Shown here piece after piece: positions 26,189-33,907 of a stretch of 58,520 nucleotides of DNA; position 1 is the stretch's first letter, and each line of letters opens with the position of its first letter. Source of the DNA: Campylobacteraceae bacterium (GTDB lineage Bacteria; Campylobacterota; Campylobacteria; Campylobacterales; Arcobacteraceae); assembly GCA_018662405.1 (NCBI GenBank), contig JABJGE010000068.1, positions 1 through 58,520 on the forward strand, written 5' to 3'. A program made the position numbers and the translations under genes. The notes beneath the pieces are model-generated. The model worked only from the letters and a program-made list of their open reading frames with translations. It did no database searches and was not told the DNA's origin.

Positions 26189-27610
26189 ATGGCACTAAAA
26201 AACAAAGACTTACCAACACTTGGATTTTTATACATGGATTATGTATTAAGATTTTTTGATCACTCAAACTTCAAAGGTTGGCCAAATAAAATAGAAACAG
26301 CAACTTACCACTGGGGTAATGATAAAGATAGATTTATCAAAGAAGTAAAAAGAAAAAAAATTGATATTTTAATTGGTAATGTACCTGCAACTGCATATGA
26401 AACTTTTAGAGAAATTGCAAGAGAATTACCTCATGTACAATTTATCCCTTCTTTAGATACTCAATTTTCTAATAAATCAAAAGAAAATGTTACTAGATTT
26501 GCTTGGAAGTATGACTTACCAATCCCTAAGACTTATATATACTATAATAGACCAAATGCCTATAAATTCCTTAAAAAATGTGAATATCCAAAGATTATAA
26601 AAAAATCATATGGACCATCAAACTACGGTGGATACTTTGTACATAAAGTAGACGATGAGAAAGAAGCAGCCAAACTATTCAATGAAAAGAAATATCATCC
26701 AATGTATATGCAAGATTTTGTACCTATGGAAGCAGATATTAGAGTTATGCTTATTGGTCATAAACCTGTATGTGCATTCTGGAGAAGAGCCCCTGAAGGT
26801 GAGTGGTTAACAAATACTAGTCAAGGTGGATCTATGGACTACATGGATGTTCCTAAAAATGTTTTAGATTTAGCTGTTCAAGTATCTAAAGATGCAAAAG
26901 CTGAATATTGGGCATGTGATGTTGCATATGGACTAGATGGTGTTCCACGAATTTTAGAGTGTGCTACGGCATTTGCAGCATTCCCATATATTAGAGACTG
27001 GATTGGTCAATATATTATGTGGAATTTAAGCGAAGGTAGATTTAGAAAACCTCATATGCCAATGTTTAACTGGGAAGAATTAGGTAAAGTTTCTCCAGAT
27101 TTACTAAGAACTATGAGACATATTACATTTGGTAAATATGATTCTTCATATGATGGTGAATACTTTGGAAATAAAAAGAAAATGTATGGTGAAGGTGAAA
27201 GATACTTACATGAACTTGATGATGAATATAAGGTTTATAAAGTAAAAAGAAGATGGACAGAAGAATGGCCAAGTGAAAAATGGAACTATCAAGATAATCT
27301 TTCTTTAGAAAATTTAAAATCAATGAAAGTACCAAACCTTACAGATAAAAATACACCAAATCCAGATAAAAATGAAGATGAAGAATCTGTTCAAACTAAA
27401 GATGTTTCAAAAGAAGAATTAAAAGAAGTTTTAACTTCAATTGATGGTATTGGTAATAAAAAATTTGATAAAATAATTGAAGAAGTTGGATCAACACAAG
27501 ATGTAGTTGGAGTACTTGATCAATCTCCTGCAATCCTTATAAATATTAAAGGTATCACAAAGAAGCTTATAGATAAAATCACAGATTCTTGGGAAAATTT
27601 CAGAAAATAA
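26189..27610 (+). CDS. ATP-grasp protein with C-terminal helix-hairpin-helix domain
   Basis: 473 residues from the ATG at 26189, chosen because AAAAAGGGAAA lies just before it; an ATG at 26171 would read through that site. The middle resembles the RimK-type ATP-grasp (IIKKSYGPSNYGG around residues 136-148, ADIRVMLIGHKPVCAFWRR near 182-200, NTSQGG, ACDVAYG with Asp244). The usual Glu-x-Asn metal pair reads Glu257-Cys-Ala, so the Asn is missing. An acidic linker leads to two helix-hairpin-helix repeats at the C-terminus (about 405-473: SIDGIGNKKFDKIIEEVG, then NIKGITKKLIDKI), a fold that usually contacts nucleic acid. Function unknown; a 101-base gap separates it from the first ligase. Confidence 0.75.
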   Translation: MALKNKDLPTLGFLYMDYVLRFFDHSNFKGWPNKIETATYHWGNDKDRFIKEVKRKKIDILIGNVPATAYETFREIARELPHVQFIPSLDTQFSNKSKENVTRFAWKYDLPIPKTYIYYNRPNAYKFLKKCEYPKIIKKSYGPSNYGGYFVHKVDDEKEAAKLFNEKKYHPMYMQDFVPMEADIRVMLIGHKPVCAFWRRAPEGEWLTNTSQGGSMDYMDVPKNVLDLAVQVSKDAKAEYWACDVAYGLDGVPRILECATAFAAFPYIRDWIGQYIMWNLSEGRFRKPHMPMFNWEELGKVSPDLLRTMRHITFGKYDSSYDGEYFGNKKKMYGEGERYLHELDDEYKVYKVKRRWTEEWPSEKWNYQDNLSLENLKSMKVPNLTDKNTPNPDKNEDEESVQTKDVSKEELKEVLTSIDGIGNKKFDKIIEEVGSTQDVVGVLDQSPAILINIKGITKKLIDKITDSWENFRK

Positions 27611-27622
27611 GGGTCAATTAAT

Positions 27623-30232
27623 TTGAAACAACAATATAAATCTTATCAACAAACTTGTGATTTTTTAGAAGATTGTGTAAGAAAATATCCAGATTTAATT
27701 AAAATTAAATCAATAGGAAAAACATGGGAAAATAGAGATATTATGCTTGCAACAATATCTCTAAATGTTGAACAATCTCATTTAAAACCAGCTATGCTTT
27801 ATACAGGGTCTATCCATGCTAGAGAATGGATAGGTAATGAGTTAGGTGTGGCTTTCATAGAATATTTATTAGAAAATCATTCATCAAATCCTAGTGTATT
27901 AAAAACACTTACTAAAAATACACTCTATATTGTACCTTGTCTAAATCCAGATGGATTTGAGTATAGCCGTTCTCATTTTTCTTTTTGGAGAAAAAATAGA
28001 CGAGATAATGGAGATGGTACATTTGGTGTAGATTTAAATAGAAACTTCTCTATTGGTTATCAAAAATCTAATAATACATCATCAAATGTGCATAGTGGTC
28101 CTCACCCTTTTAGTGAACCAGAAACACTTGCTATGAAAAAATTTGTAGATGCACATGAAAATATAACTATTGCTTTAGATTATCATTCGCAAGGAAATGT
28201 TTTCTTTCCTGCACATAAATTCAAACATGAATCAGAAATTGAAGGTACTGACCTTAATACATTATGTGCAAATATGAATTATGAAATTCAAAAAGTAACT
28301 GGTAGAAAATACGGAATCCATAGAGGTAAGCCACCTACAAAATTAATCTCTGGTAGTGGTAGAGAGTATTATTATAGTCGTGGTATTATTTCTGTAGTTG
28401 TAGAAGTAGGAACAAGAAATATTCCTGACTTTATGCAAAATATGCAAGAATCAATTGATGAAAATATTCCTGCACTACTTAGATCACTTAGAGAAGCTAA
28501 AAATTATTCAAAAAATGCTCCAAAAAGAGTAAATAATTTCAGTACATCTAATGTTTCAAAAAATGAAGTTACATTAACTTGGGATTATCCAGAAAATAAA
28601 GATATTTACTTTCAAGTTTTTAGAAATACTGAAAATAAAGAGTCTTGTACTAAAAACAATATGGTATGTGAAACTTACAATAGAACATTTACAGATATTC
28701 AACTTAAAAGTTCTACATCATATTATTATTATATTAGAGCCGTTAATAACCTAACTGATGTTAAATCACCTTATGCTCCAAAAGCTAAGGTAAGAACACT
28801 TCTTGATGATGACGAATTTGCAAAAACTATTTTTCCAAATCCTAAATCAGTAGGTTATGTTGCACAAAAATCTATTGAAACTAATTTAAAACATTTTGGA
28901 ATCAATTCTCTTTTTATAGGTGTTAATGAAACTAAAGGTAAAAGTTTTGGAGTAATGGAATTTGATTTAAGTTCAATACCAAAAAATGCAATTATTAAAG
29001 ATGTTCAAATATCTTTATACCCTTTAAACAGAGTGAATGCAAAAATTGAAAAATTTGGTGAATGGAAAGTATCATTTATAGATCAAGAGACAGTATCACA
29101 AATTAGTGATTATGATCAAATTAATAACGCAACAATTATTGAAACATTAGGTGATTCAATACCATCTGAAAAATTAACTCAAGGTATTTGGAGTCATTGG
29201 AATTTTACTGGATCAGAAAAAAGTATTTTAGAAACACAATTACAAAACAATAGTAAAGTCCTATTTAAAATACATGGACCAGAAGTACTTCCTGACGGTA
29301 GAGATTCTCAAATGATGATGTTTGATCTAGGATACGGTAAATTTGGTGGTGGTTTACACTACAGACCAAATATAGACATTACATATACTATTCCTAGTAC
29401 AAAAGTTGAGATTAAAGCATCTACAATATCATCAATTTATGAAGATAATATTAATACTAATGAACTTATTTGTGGATTTGATAAAAATAACAATAAAATA
29501 TACGGTCTTATGGAATTTAATTTAGATTGTTTACCAGATGCAAATAAAACTGTAATTACAAATAGCTACATACAAATAAAAAATAAAAGTGCTTCAAAAA
29601 CAAAAGAAGATATTAGATATAACGTAGAGTTTGTAGAACTTAATGGCTCATCTTATGAATCAATGCAAAATAGAGAAAGAATTGAATTTATAGGATATGA
29701 AGTATCTCGTTCAGATATTCAAAAGAAAAAAACTCATAAATTCATTTTTGATAAATATTCTACAATGGCTCTAGAGGATATCCATAATTCAAAAAAAGAT
29801 GCAAAATTTATAATAAAACCTACTTCATCTGATATTAAAAACCATATAGTATCTTGGCATACAACAGGTAATCAAAGTCAAGTTAAACTTGTAGTGGAAT
29901 ATATAAATAAAAGAAATGAGTCTGTTAATACTATTGAAAATTTAAAATGTACTGTTAAAAGAGGTAAAATAAATCTTACATGGGATAGTCCAAGTGATGA
30001 AGATTTTAGTGGTGCATATGTAGTAAGAAATAGATTTAGAATACCAAAATCTCCACTTGATGGAGATAAAATATATGCAGGAAAAGACAACTATACAATA
30101 GATGATTTTGGAAGTATAGATATCTGTAAATATTATTCAGTATTTTCATATGACGATGTTCCAAATTATTCTCAAGCAGTATCTATTAAATATGATAGTA
30201 ATGGATCAGTAGCTTGTTTAGAAGTATGCTAA
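27623..30232 (+). CDS. M14 zinc carboxypeptidase with FnIII- and DNRLRE-like domains
   Basis: 869 residues. The M14 domain (about 1-295) has zinc ligands His65 and Glu68 (GSIHAREWIG) and His188 (LDYHSQG), substrate residues Asn139-Arg140 (VDLNRNF) and catalytic Glu261 (VVVEVGT). A fibronectin-III-like domain (about 300-392, ending YYIRAVN), two DNRLRE-like beta domains (about 400-590 with GVMEFDLSSIPKNAII, and 594-770 with GLMEFNLDCLP) and a second FnIII-like domain (about 775-869) follow. Such accessory domains are normally extracellular, yet no signal peptide exists. The TTG start cannot be moved upstream because the previous gene's TAA is in the same frame, only four codons away. Confidence 0.85.
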   Translation: MKQQYKSYQQTCDFLEDCVRKYPDLIKIKSIGKTWENRDIMLATISLNVEQSHLKPAMLYTGSIHAREWIGNELGVAFIEYLLENHSSNPSVLKTLTKNTLYIVPCLNPDGFEYSRSHFSFWRKNRRDNGDGTFGVDLNRNFSIGYQKSNNTSSNVHSGPHPFSEPETLAMKKFVDAHENITIALDYHSQGNVFFPAHKFKHESEIEGTDLNTLCANMNYEIQKVTGRKYGIHRGKPPTKLISGSGREYYYSRGIISVVVEVGTRNIPDFMQNMQESIDENIPALLRSLREAKNYSKNAPKRVNNFSTSNVSKNEVTLTWDYPENKDIYFQVFRNTENKESCTKNNMVCETYNRTFTDIQLKSSTSYYYYIRAVNNLTDVKSPYAPKAKVRTLLDDDEFAKTIFPNPKSVGYVAQKSIETNLKHFGINSLFIGVNETKGKSFGVMEFDLSSIPKNAIIKDVQISLYPLNRVNAKIEKFGEWKVSFIDQETVSQISDYDQINNATIIETLGDSIPSEKLTQGIWSHWNFTGSEKSILETQLQNNSKVLFKIHGPEVLPDGRDSQMMMFDLGYGKFGGGLHYRPNIDITYTIPSTKVEIKASTISSIYEDNINTNELICGFDKNNNKIYGLMEFNLDCLPDANKTVITNSYIQIKNKSASKTKEDIRYNVEFVELNGSSYESMQNRERIEFIGYEVSRSDIQKKKTHKFIFDKYSTMALEDIHNSKKDAKFIIKPTSSDIKNHIVSWHTTGNQSQVKLVVEYINKRNESVNTIENLKCTVKRGKINLTWDSPSDEDFSGAYVVRNRFRIPKSPLDGDKIYAGKDNYTIDDFGSIDICKYYSVFSYDDVPNYSQAVSIKYDSNGSVACLEVC

Positions 30233-30233
30233 T

Positions 30234-30761
30234 ATGATATTAAAATTCAAAAAATGGTTTCCTAAAATTAAAAAATCAGCTTGGATTGCTCCAAGTGCTG
30301 ATGTAATTGGAAATGTTAAAATTGGAAAAGATTCTTCAATATGGTTTGGAGTAGTTATTCGTGGAGATGTACATAAGATTAGAATTGGTAAAAGAACATC
30401 AATTCAAGATTTATCTATGGTGCATGTAACTCATTACAAAAAACCTGATATGTCTGATGGTCATCCTACAATAATTGGTGATGATGTAACTATTGGTCAT
30501 AAAGTTATGCTTCATGGTTGTACAATAGAAAATGGATGTTTAATTGGTATGAATGCTACTATTTTAGATGGTGTAATAATTGGCGAAGGTAGTATCGTTG
30601 GAGCACATTCACTAGTAACATCAAATAAAGTATTTCCACCAAATTCTTTAATAATGGGATCACCAGCTAAAGTTGTTAAAACACTATCAAAAGAAGAATC
30701 ACAAAACTTAATTGAACATGCTGCTAGGTATGTAAAGTTCAAAAAAGAATATCAACACTAA
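30234..30761 (+). CDS. Gamma-carbonic anhydrase-like left-handed beta-helix protein
   Basis: 175 residues made of hexapeptide repeats (VIGNVKIGKDSSIWFGVVIR, TIIGDDVTIGHKVMLHG, CLIGMNATILDGVIIG). His residues in MVHVTHYK and TIGHKVMLHG match the three zinc ligands of gamma-class carbonic anhydrases. It may hydrate CO2, but many family members have other or unknown roles. It begins one base after the M14 carboxypeptidase stop (TAATATG), so it is the last gene of the block. A strong hairpin follows 18 bases later. Confidence 0.9.
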   Translation: MILKFKKWFPKIKKSAWIAPSADVIGNVKIGKDSSIWFGVVIRGDVHKIRIGKRTSIQDLSMVHVTHYKKPDMSDGHPTIIGDDVTIGHKVMLHGCTIENGCLIGMNATILDGVIIGEGSIVGAHSLVTSNKVFPPNSLIMGSPAKVVKTLSKEESQNLIEHAARYVKFKKEYQH

Positions 30762-30779
30762 ACTTAATCTAATTCTTTA

Positions 30780-30810
30780 TTAAAAGTATTGCAAATTGCA
30801 ATACTTTTAA
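30780..30810. terminator. Perfect hairpin, probable terminator of the ligase/peptidase block
   Basis: Arms TTAAAAGTATTGCAA and TTGCAATACTTTTAA are exact complements around one central base, giving an A-rich upstream side and a T-rich downstream side (ACTTTTAAAT). It lies 18 bases past the gamma-carbonic anhydrase stop and before radA, so it probably ends the upstream unit. Confidence 0.75.
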
Positions 30811-30862
30811 ATATTATCAAACAAAACTGCTATTATTCTTTTATAATAAAAAGGATTTTCAA

Positions 30863-32212
30863 ATGGCAAAGAAAAAATCAAATATATTTGAGTGTCAACA
30901 CTGTGGAGAACAAAGTCAAAGATGGCTTGGAAAATGTCCAAGTTGTGGAGGATGGGATAGCTTTGTTGAACTTAGTACAGAGCAGCAAGAAGTAATAAAA
31001 AAAACAGCTAAACTATCAACAGAAACTTCAAAAGCTACACCCATCACTCAAGTAATGCAAGATAATATTACTAGATTTTCAACTTCTAATGAAGAATTTG
31101 ATCTTGTACTTGGTGGTGGAGTTGTTCCTGGAAGTTTAACACTTATTGGAGGAAGTCCTGGTGTTGGAAAGTCAACATTACTATTAAAAATTGCTGGAAA
31201 TATAGCTAAGACAGGAAAAAAAGTTTTATATGTATCAGGAGAAGAATCAGCTGGTCAAATAAAAATGAGAGCTACTAGACTTGAAGCAAATGAAGATAAC
31301 TTATTTTTATTATCTGAAATATCTCTGGAGTCTATCAATGATGAACTATTAAGACAAGATTATGAAGTAGCAATTATAGATTCAATACAAACAATTTATT
31401 CAAATAATTTAACATCAGCACCTGGTAGTGTATCTCAAGTTAGAGAGATTACATTTGAATTAATGAGAAAGGCAAAAGAATCAGAAATTGCAATGTTTAT
31501 TATTGGACATATTACAAAAGATGGTTCAATTGCAGGTCCAAGAGTATTAGAACATATGGTAGACACTGTACTATATTTTGAAGGTGAAAGTAGTAAAGAA
31601 CTTAGAATGCTACGAGGATTTAAAAATCGTTTTGGTAGTACTAGTGAAATAGGTATATTTGAAATGACACAAAATGGATTAGAAAGTGCAAAAGATATAA
31701 ATAGAAAATTCTTTACAAATACAAAACCACAAAGCGGATCTTGTCTAACTGTTGCGATTGAAGGTAGTCGTGCATTAATACTTGAAGTACAAGCATTAGT
31801 TAGCGATAGTAATCATCCTAATCCAAAACGAAGTGCTACAGGATTTGACACAAATCGTCTAAATATGCTTTTAGCTTTACTTGAAAAAAAATTAGATTTA
31901 CCATTAAATCAATATGATGTATTTATCAATATAAGTGGTGGAACAAAAGTAAAAGAAAGTTCCTGTGATTTAGCTGTAATTGCAGCAATTATTTCTAGTT
32001 TTAGAGATCGTCCTATTTCTAAAGAGTCTGTATTTATTGGTGAAGTTAGTCTTACTGGCGAAATAAAAGATGTTCATGGAATGGAAAATAGACTAAAAGA
32101 AGCATCATCACAAGGTATTACAAAAGCTATAATCTCGACAAAACCTAAAGCAAAAATAAATATAAAATTATTTGAAGTAGAAGAAGTACCTAAAATGTTA
32201 GAACTATTTTAA
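30863..32212 (+). CDS. radA: DNA repair/recombination protein RadA
   Basis: 449 residues. An N-terminal C4 zinc finger (FECQHCGEQSQRWLGKCPSC) is followed by a RecA-like ATPase with Walker A GGSPGVGKST, the RadA-specific KNRFG motif (LRGFKNRFGSTSEIG) and a C-terminal Lon-protease-like domain (VFINISGGTKVKESSCDLA, without a catalytic Ser-Lys pair that I could confirm). RadA helps branch migration during homologous recombination and natural transformation. The ATG follows AAAAAGGA. It starts a new unit after the strong hairpin. Confidence 0.97.
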   Translation: MAKKKSNIFECQHCGEQSQRWLGKCPSCGGWDSFVELSTEQQEVIKKTAKLSTETSKATPITQVMQDNITRFSTSNEEFDLVLGGGVVPGSLTLIGGSPGVGKSTLLLKIAGNIAKTGKKVLYVSGEESAGQIKMRATRLEANEDNLFLLSEISLESINDELLRQDYEVAIIDSIQTIYSNNLTSAPGSVSQVREITFELMRKAKESEIAMFIIGHITKDGSIAGPRVLEHMVDTVLYFEGESSKELRMLRGFKNRFGSTSEIGIFEMTQNGLESAKDINRKFFTNTKPQSGSCLTVAIEGSRALILEVQALVSDSNHPNPKRSATGFDTNRLNMLLALLEKKLDLPLNQYDVFINISGGTKVKESSCDLAVIAAIISSFRDRPISKESVFIGEVSLTGEIKDVHGMENRLKEASSQGITKAIISTKPKAKINIKLFEVEEVPKMLELF

Positions 32213-32223
32213 TCATTTTTAGA

Positions 32224-32229
32224 TAAAAT
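32224..32229 (+). promoter_or_regulatory. Putative -10 element (AGATAAAAT) before the 92-residue protein
   Basis: TTTTTAGATAAAATG begins just after the radA stop codon and lies about 35 bases before the next ATG. It matches the GATANAAT pattern shared by other promoters in the window and suggests that the small gene and ybeY have their own start site. Confidence 0.5.
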
Positions 32230-32264
32230 GAATTGAATTTAATAATAAATACTAGGAGATTTTT

Positions 32265-32543
32265 ATGGTAAGAGATATGTGTGGGGAAGTAAGAATGGAA
32301 GAAGGTTTTATGAGAACTGTTATTGAATATGGTACTAATGAAAGTAAGAAAAAGATTCAAGCTGCAATAGCTTTAATAGAAGAACAACAAAATATATTTC
32401 CTACTGTAATTAGAAAAGCAATTAGCAGCACTGCTGGTAATATATCAATAGAGTTTGAAACAGGTGGATGTGATAGAGAAGCAGGTACTTTTTCTGAAGC
32501 TCTTCTAAAGGAATTAGATATTAAAGCTTGTGAAGTACACTAA
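32265..32543 (+). CDS. Small conserved-looking protein of unknown function
   Basis: 92 residues, no signal peptide or membrane helix. It has three cysteines (DMCGEV, GGCDRE, KACEVH) that could bind metal or form disulphides, an amphipathic helix (SKKKIQAAIALIEEQQNIF) and a beta-rich part (NISIEFETGG). The ATG follows AGGAG by seven bases, a strong ribosome binding site, and ybeY starts two bases after its stop, so it is a real gene. I do not recognise a family. Confidence 0.7.
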   Translation: MVRDMCGEVRMEEGFMRTVIEYGTNESKKKIQAAIALIEEQQNIFPTVIRKAISSTAGNISIEFETGGCDREAGTFSEALLKELDIKACEVH

Positions 32544-32545
32544 AA

Positions 32546-32977
32546 GTGGATATTGATTTAGATAATCATTGTAAATATGATATAAATATTGATGAGTTAA
32601 AAGAGATCACAGCTGAAGTTACAGACAAAGACATAGAACTTCTAGTGACATTTAATGAACAAATACAAGAGTTAAATAAAAATTTTAGAGATATAGATAA
32701 GCCTACAGATGTATTGAGCTTTCCATTTGATATTATGCCATTTGCTCCACTTGGAAGTATAGCAATTAGTACAGATTTTGTAGAAGAAAAAGCAAAAGAA
32801 TATGGACATGATTTTAATGATGAATTGAAATTATTATATATTCATGGTCTTCTACATTTAGTTGGATATGATCATGAAGTTGATAATGGTGAACAAAGAG
32901 CAGAAGAAGAAAGATTAATTAAAAAATTCAATCTTCCTAATAGCTTAATAATTAGAACAGAAGAAAAGGAATTTTAG
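32546..32977 (+). CDS. ybeY: Endoribonuclease / rRNA maturation factor YbeY
   Basis: 143 residues. The family's zinc motif H-x3-H-x5-H is exact in IHGLLHLVGYDH, preceded by the conserved DVLSFPF strand. YbeY takes part in 16S rRNA 3'-end maturation and ribosome quality control. The GTG start is two bases after the preceding gene's stop and lacks a clear ribosome binding site, so it is probably coupled. The antiporter gene follows after one base. Confidence 0.94.
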   Translation: MDIDLDNHCKYDINIDELKEITAEVTDKDIELLVTFNEQIQELNKNFRDIDKPTDVLSFPFDIMPFAPLGSIAISTDFVEEKAKEYGHDFNDELKLLYIHGLLHLVGYDHEVDNGEQRAEEERLIKKFNLPNSLIIRTEEKEF

Positions 32978-32978
32978 C

Positions 32979-33896
32979 TTGGATATTTTAATATTTGTAG
33001 TTTCAATGGGTGCACTAATATATGGTGCAGATTTTATTATCGAAGAAAGTGAAAAAATTGCTTTACATTTTAAAATTTCACCTTTTATAATTGGAGCTAC
33101 ACTAATTGCTCTTGGTACTAGTTTACCAGAAATGGCAGTAAGTATGAGTGCATCAGTGCAGGGTAGCGGTGATATTGCTGTTGCTAATGTAATTGGTAGT
33201 ACAATTTTTAATATATCACTAGTACTTGGTACAGTATTTATATTATCAAAAAAAATAAGTCCTAAAAGAGATCTTTTTGCTCAAGATTCAGCATGGTCAC
33301 TTTTCCCAATATTAATTTTTATTTTAATGGGTATAGATGGTAAGCTATCAATGCTTGATGGTATATTATTTTTAATATTAATGGGTGCTTATTTACTATT
33401 TCTTATTCAAAGTAATCAAGTTGATGAGATTGATGAAGATATTGCAAATGAAAAATTTGCCTGGAATAAATCATTAGGATTACTTTTAGTTGGATTTATT
33501 TTTGTTGTTGGTGGTGCAGATTTTGCAATTGATAGTGCAGGAAATATTGCTAGAGACTTTGGTGTTAGTGAATGGATTATTGGACTATTTTTAGTTGCCT
33601 TTGGTACAAGTTTACCTGAATTAACTGTAGCAATTAAAGCAGCAAGAGCAAATAATGCAGATATGGCAATTGGAGCAATTATCGGTTCTAATGTAGCAAA
33701 CTTTACTATGGTTCTAGGTCTTAGTTCAATTATAAATCCATTAAATGTAGATTTTAGTGCGAATTTCTTTGATATTATGGCTGCTACTATTGTATCAATC
33801 ATGCTTGTATTTATAACAGCAAATAAATTATATAACAAAAGTGCAGGAATTGTACTATTAACAGTACTAGCATTAGTTATATCTAATAGTTTCTAG
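32979..33896 (+). CDS. Calcium/sodium antiporter, CaCA family
   Basis: 305 residues, about ten membrane helices. The two alpha repeats of the Ca2+:cation antiporter family are clear: IGATLIALGTSLPEMAVS with NVIGSTIFNISLVLG in the first half, and GLFLVAFGTSLPELTVAI with AIIGSNVANFTMVLG in the second. The acidic Glu in each SLPE is the ion-binding residue. It is a YrbG-like inner-membrane protein. The TTG start follows AAAGGA by eight bases and begins one base after the ybeY stop. Confidence 0.93.
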   Translation: MDILIFVVSMGALIYGADFIIEESEKIALHFKISPFIIGATLIALGTSLPEMAVSMSASVQGSGDIAVANVIGSTIFNISLVLGTVFILSKKISPKRDLFAQDSAWSLFPILIFILMGIDGKLSMLDGILFLILMGAYLLFLIQSNQVDEIDEDIANEKFAWNKSLGLLLVGFIFVVGGADFAIDSAGNIARDFGVSEWIIGLFLVAFGTSLPELTVAIKAARANNADMAIGAIIGSNVANFTMVLGLSSIINPLNVDFSANFFDIMAATIVSIMLVFITANKLYNKSAGIVLLTVLALVISNSF

Positions 33897-33907
33897 ACTT
33901 ATTTAAA

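Noticed and set aside
30842-30847. TATAAT close before radA
   Set aside because: Its usual start site would fall within or just after the ribosome binding site of radA, so it is unlikely to be the real -10.
33416-33838. 140-residue minus-strand open frame
   Set aside because: It is antisense to the Ca2+/Na+ antiporter gene and mirrors its repeated membrane helices.
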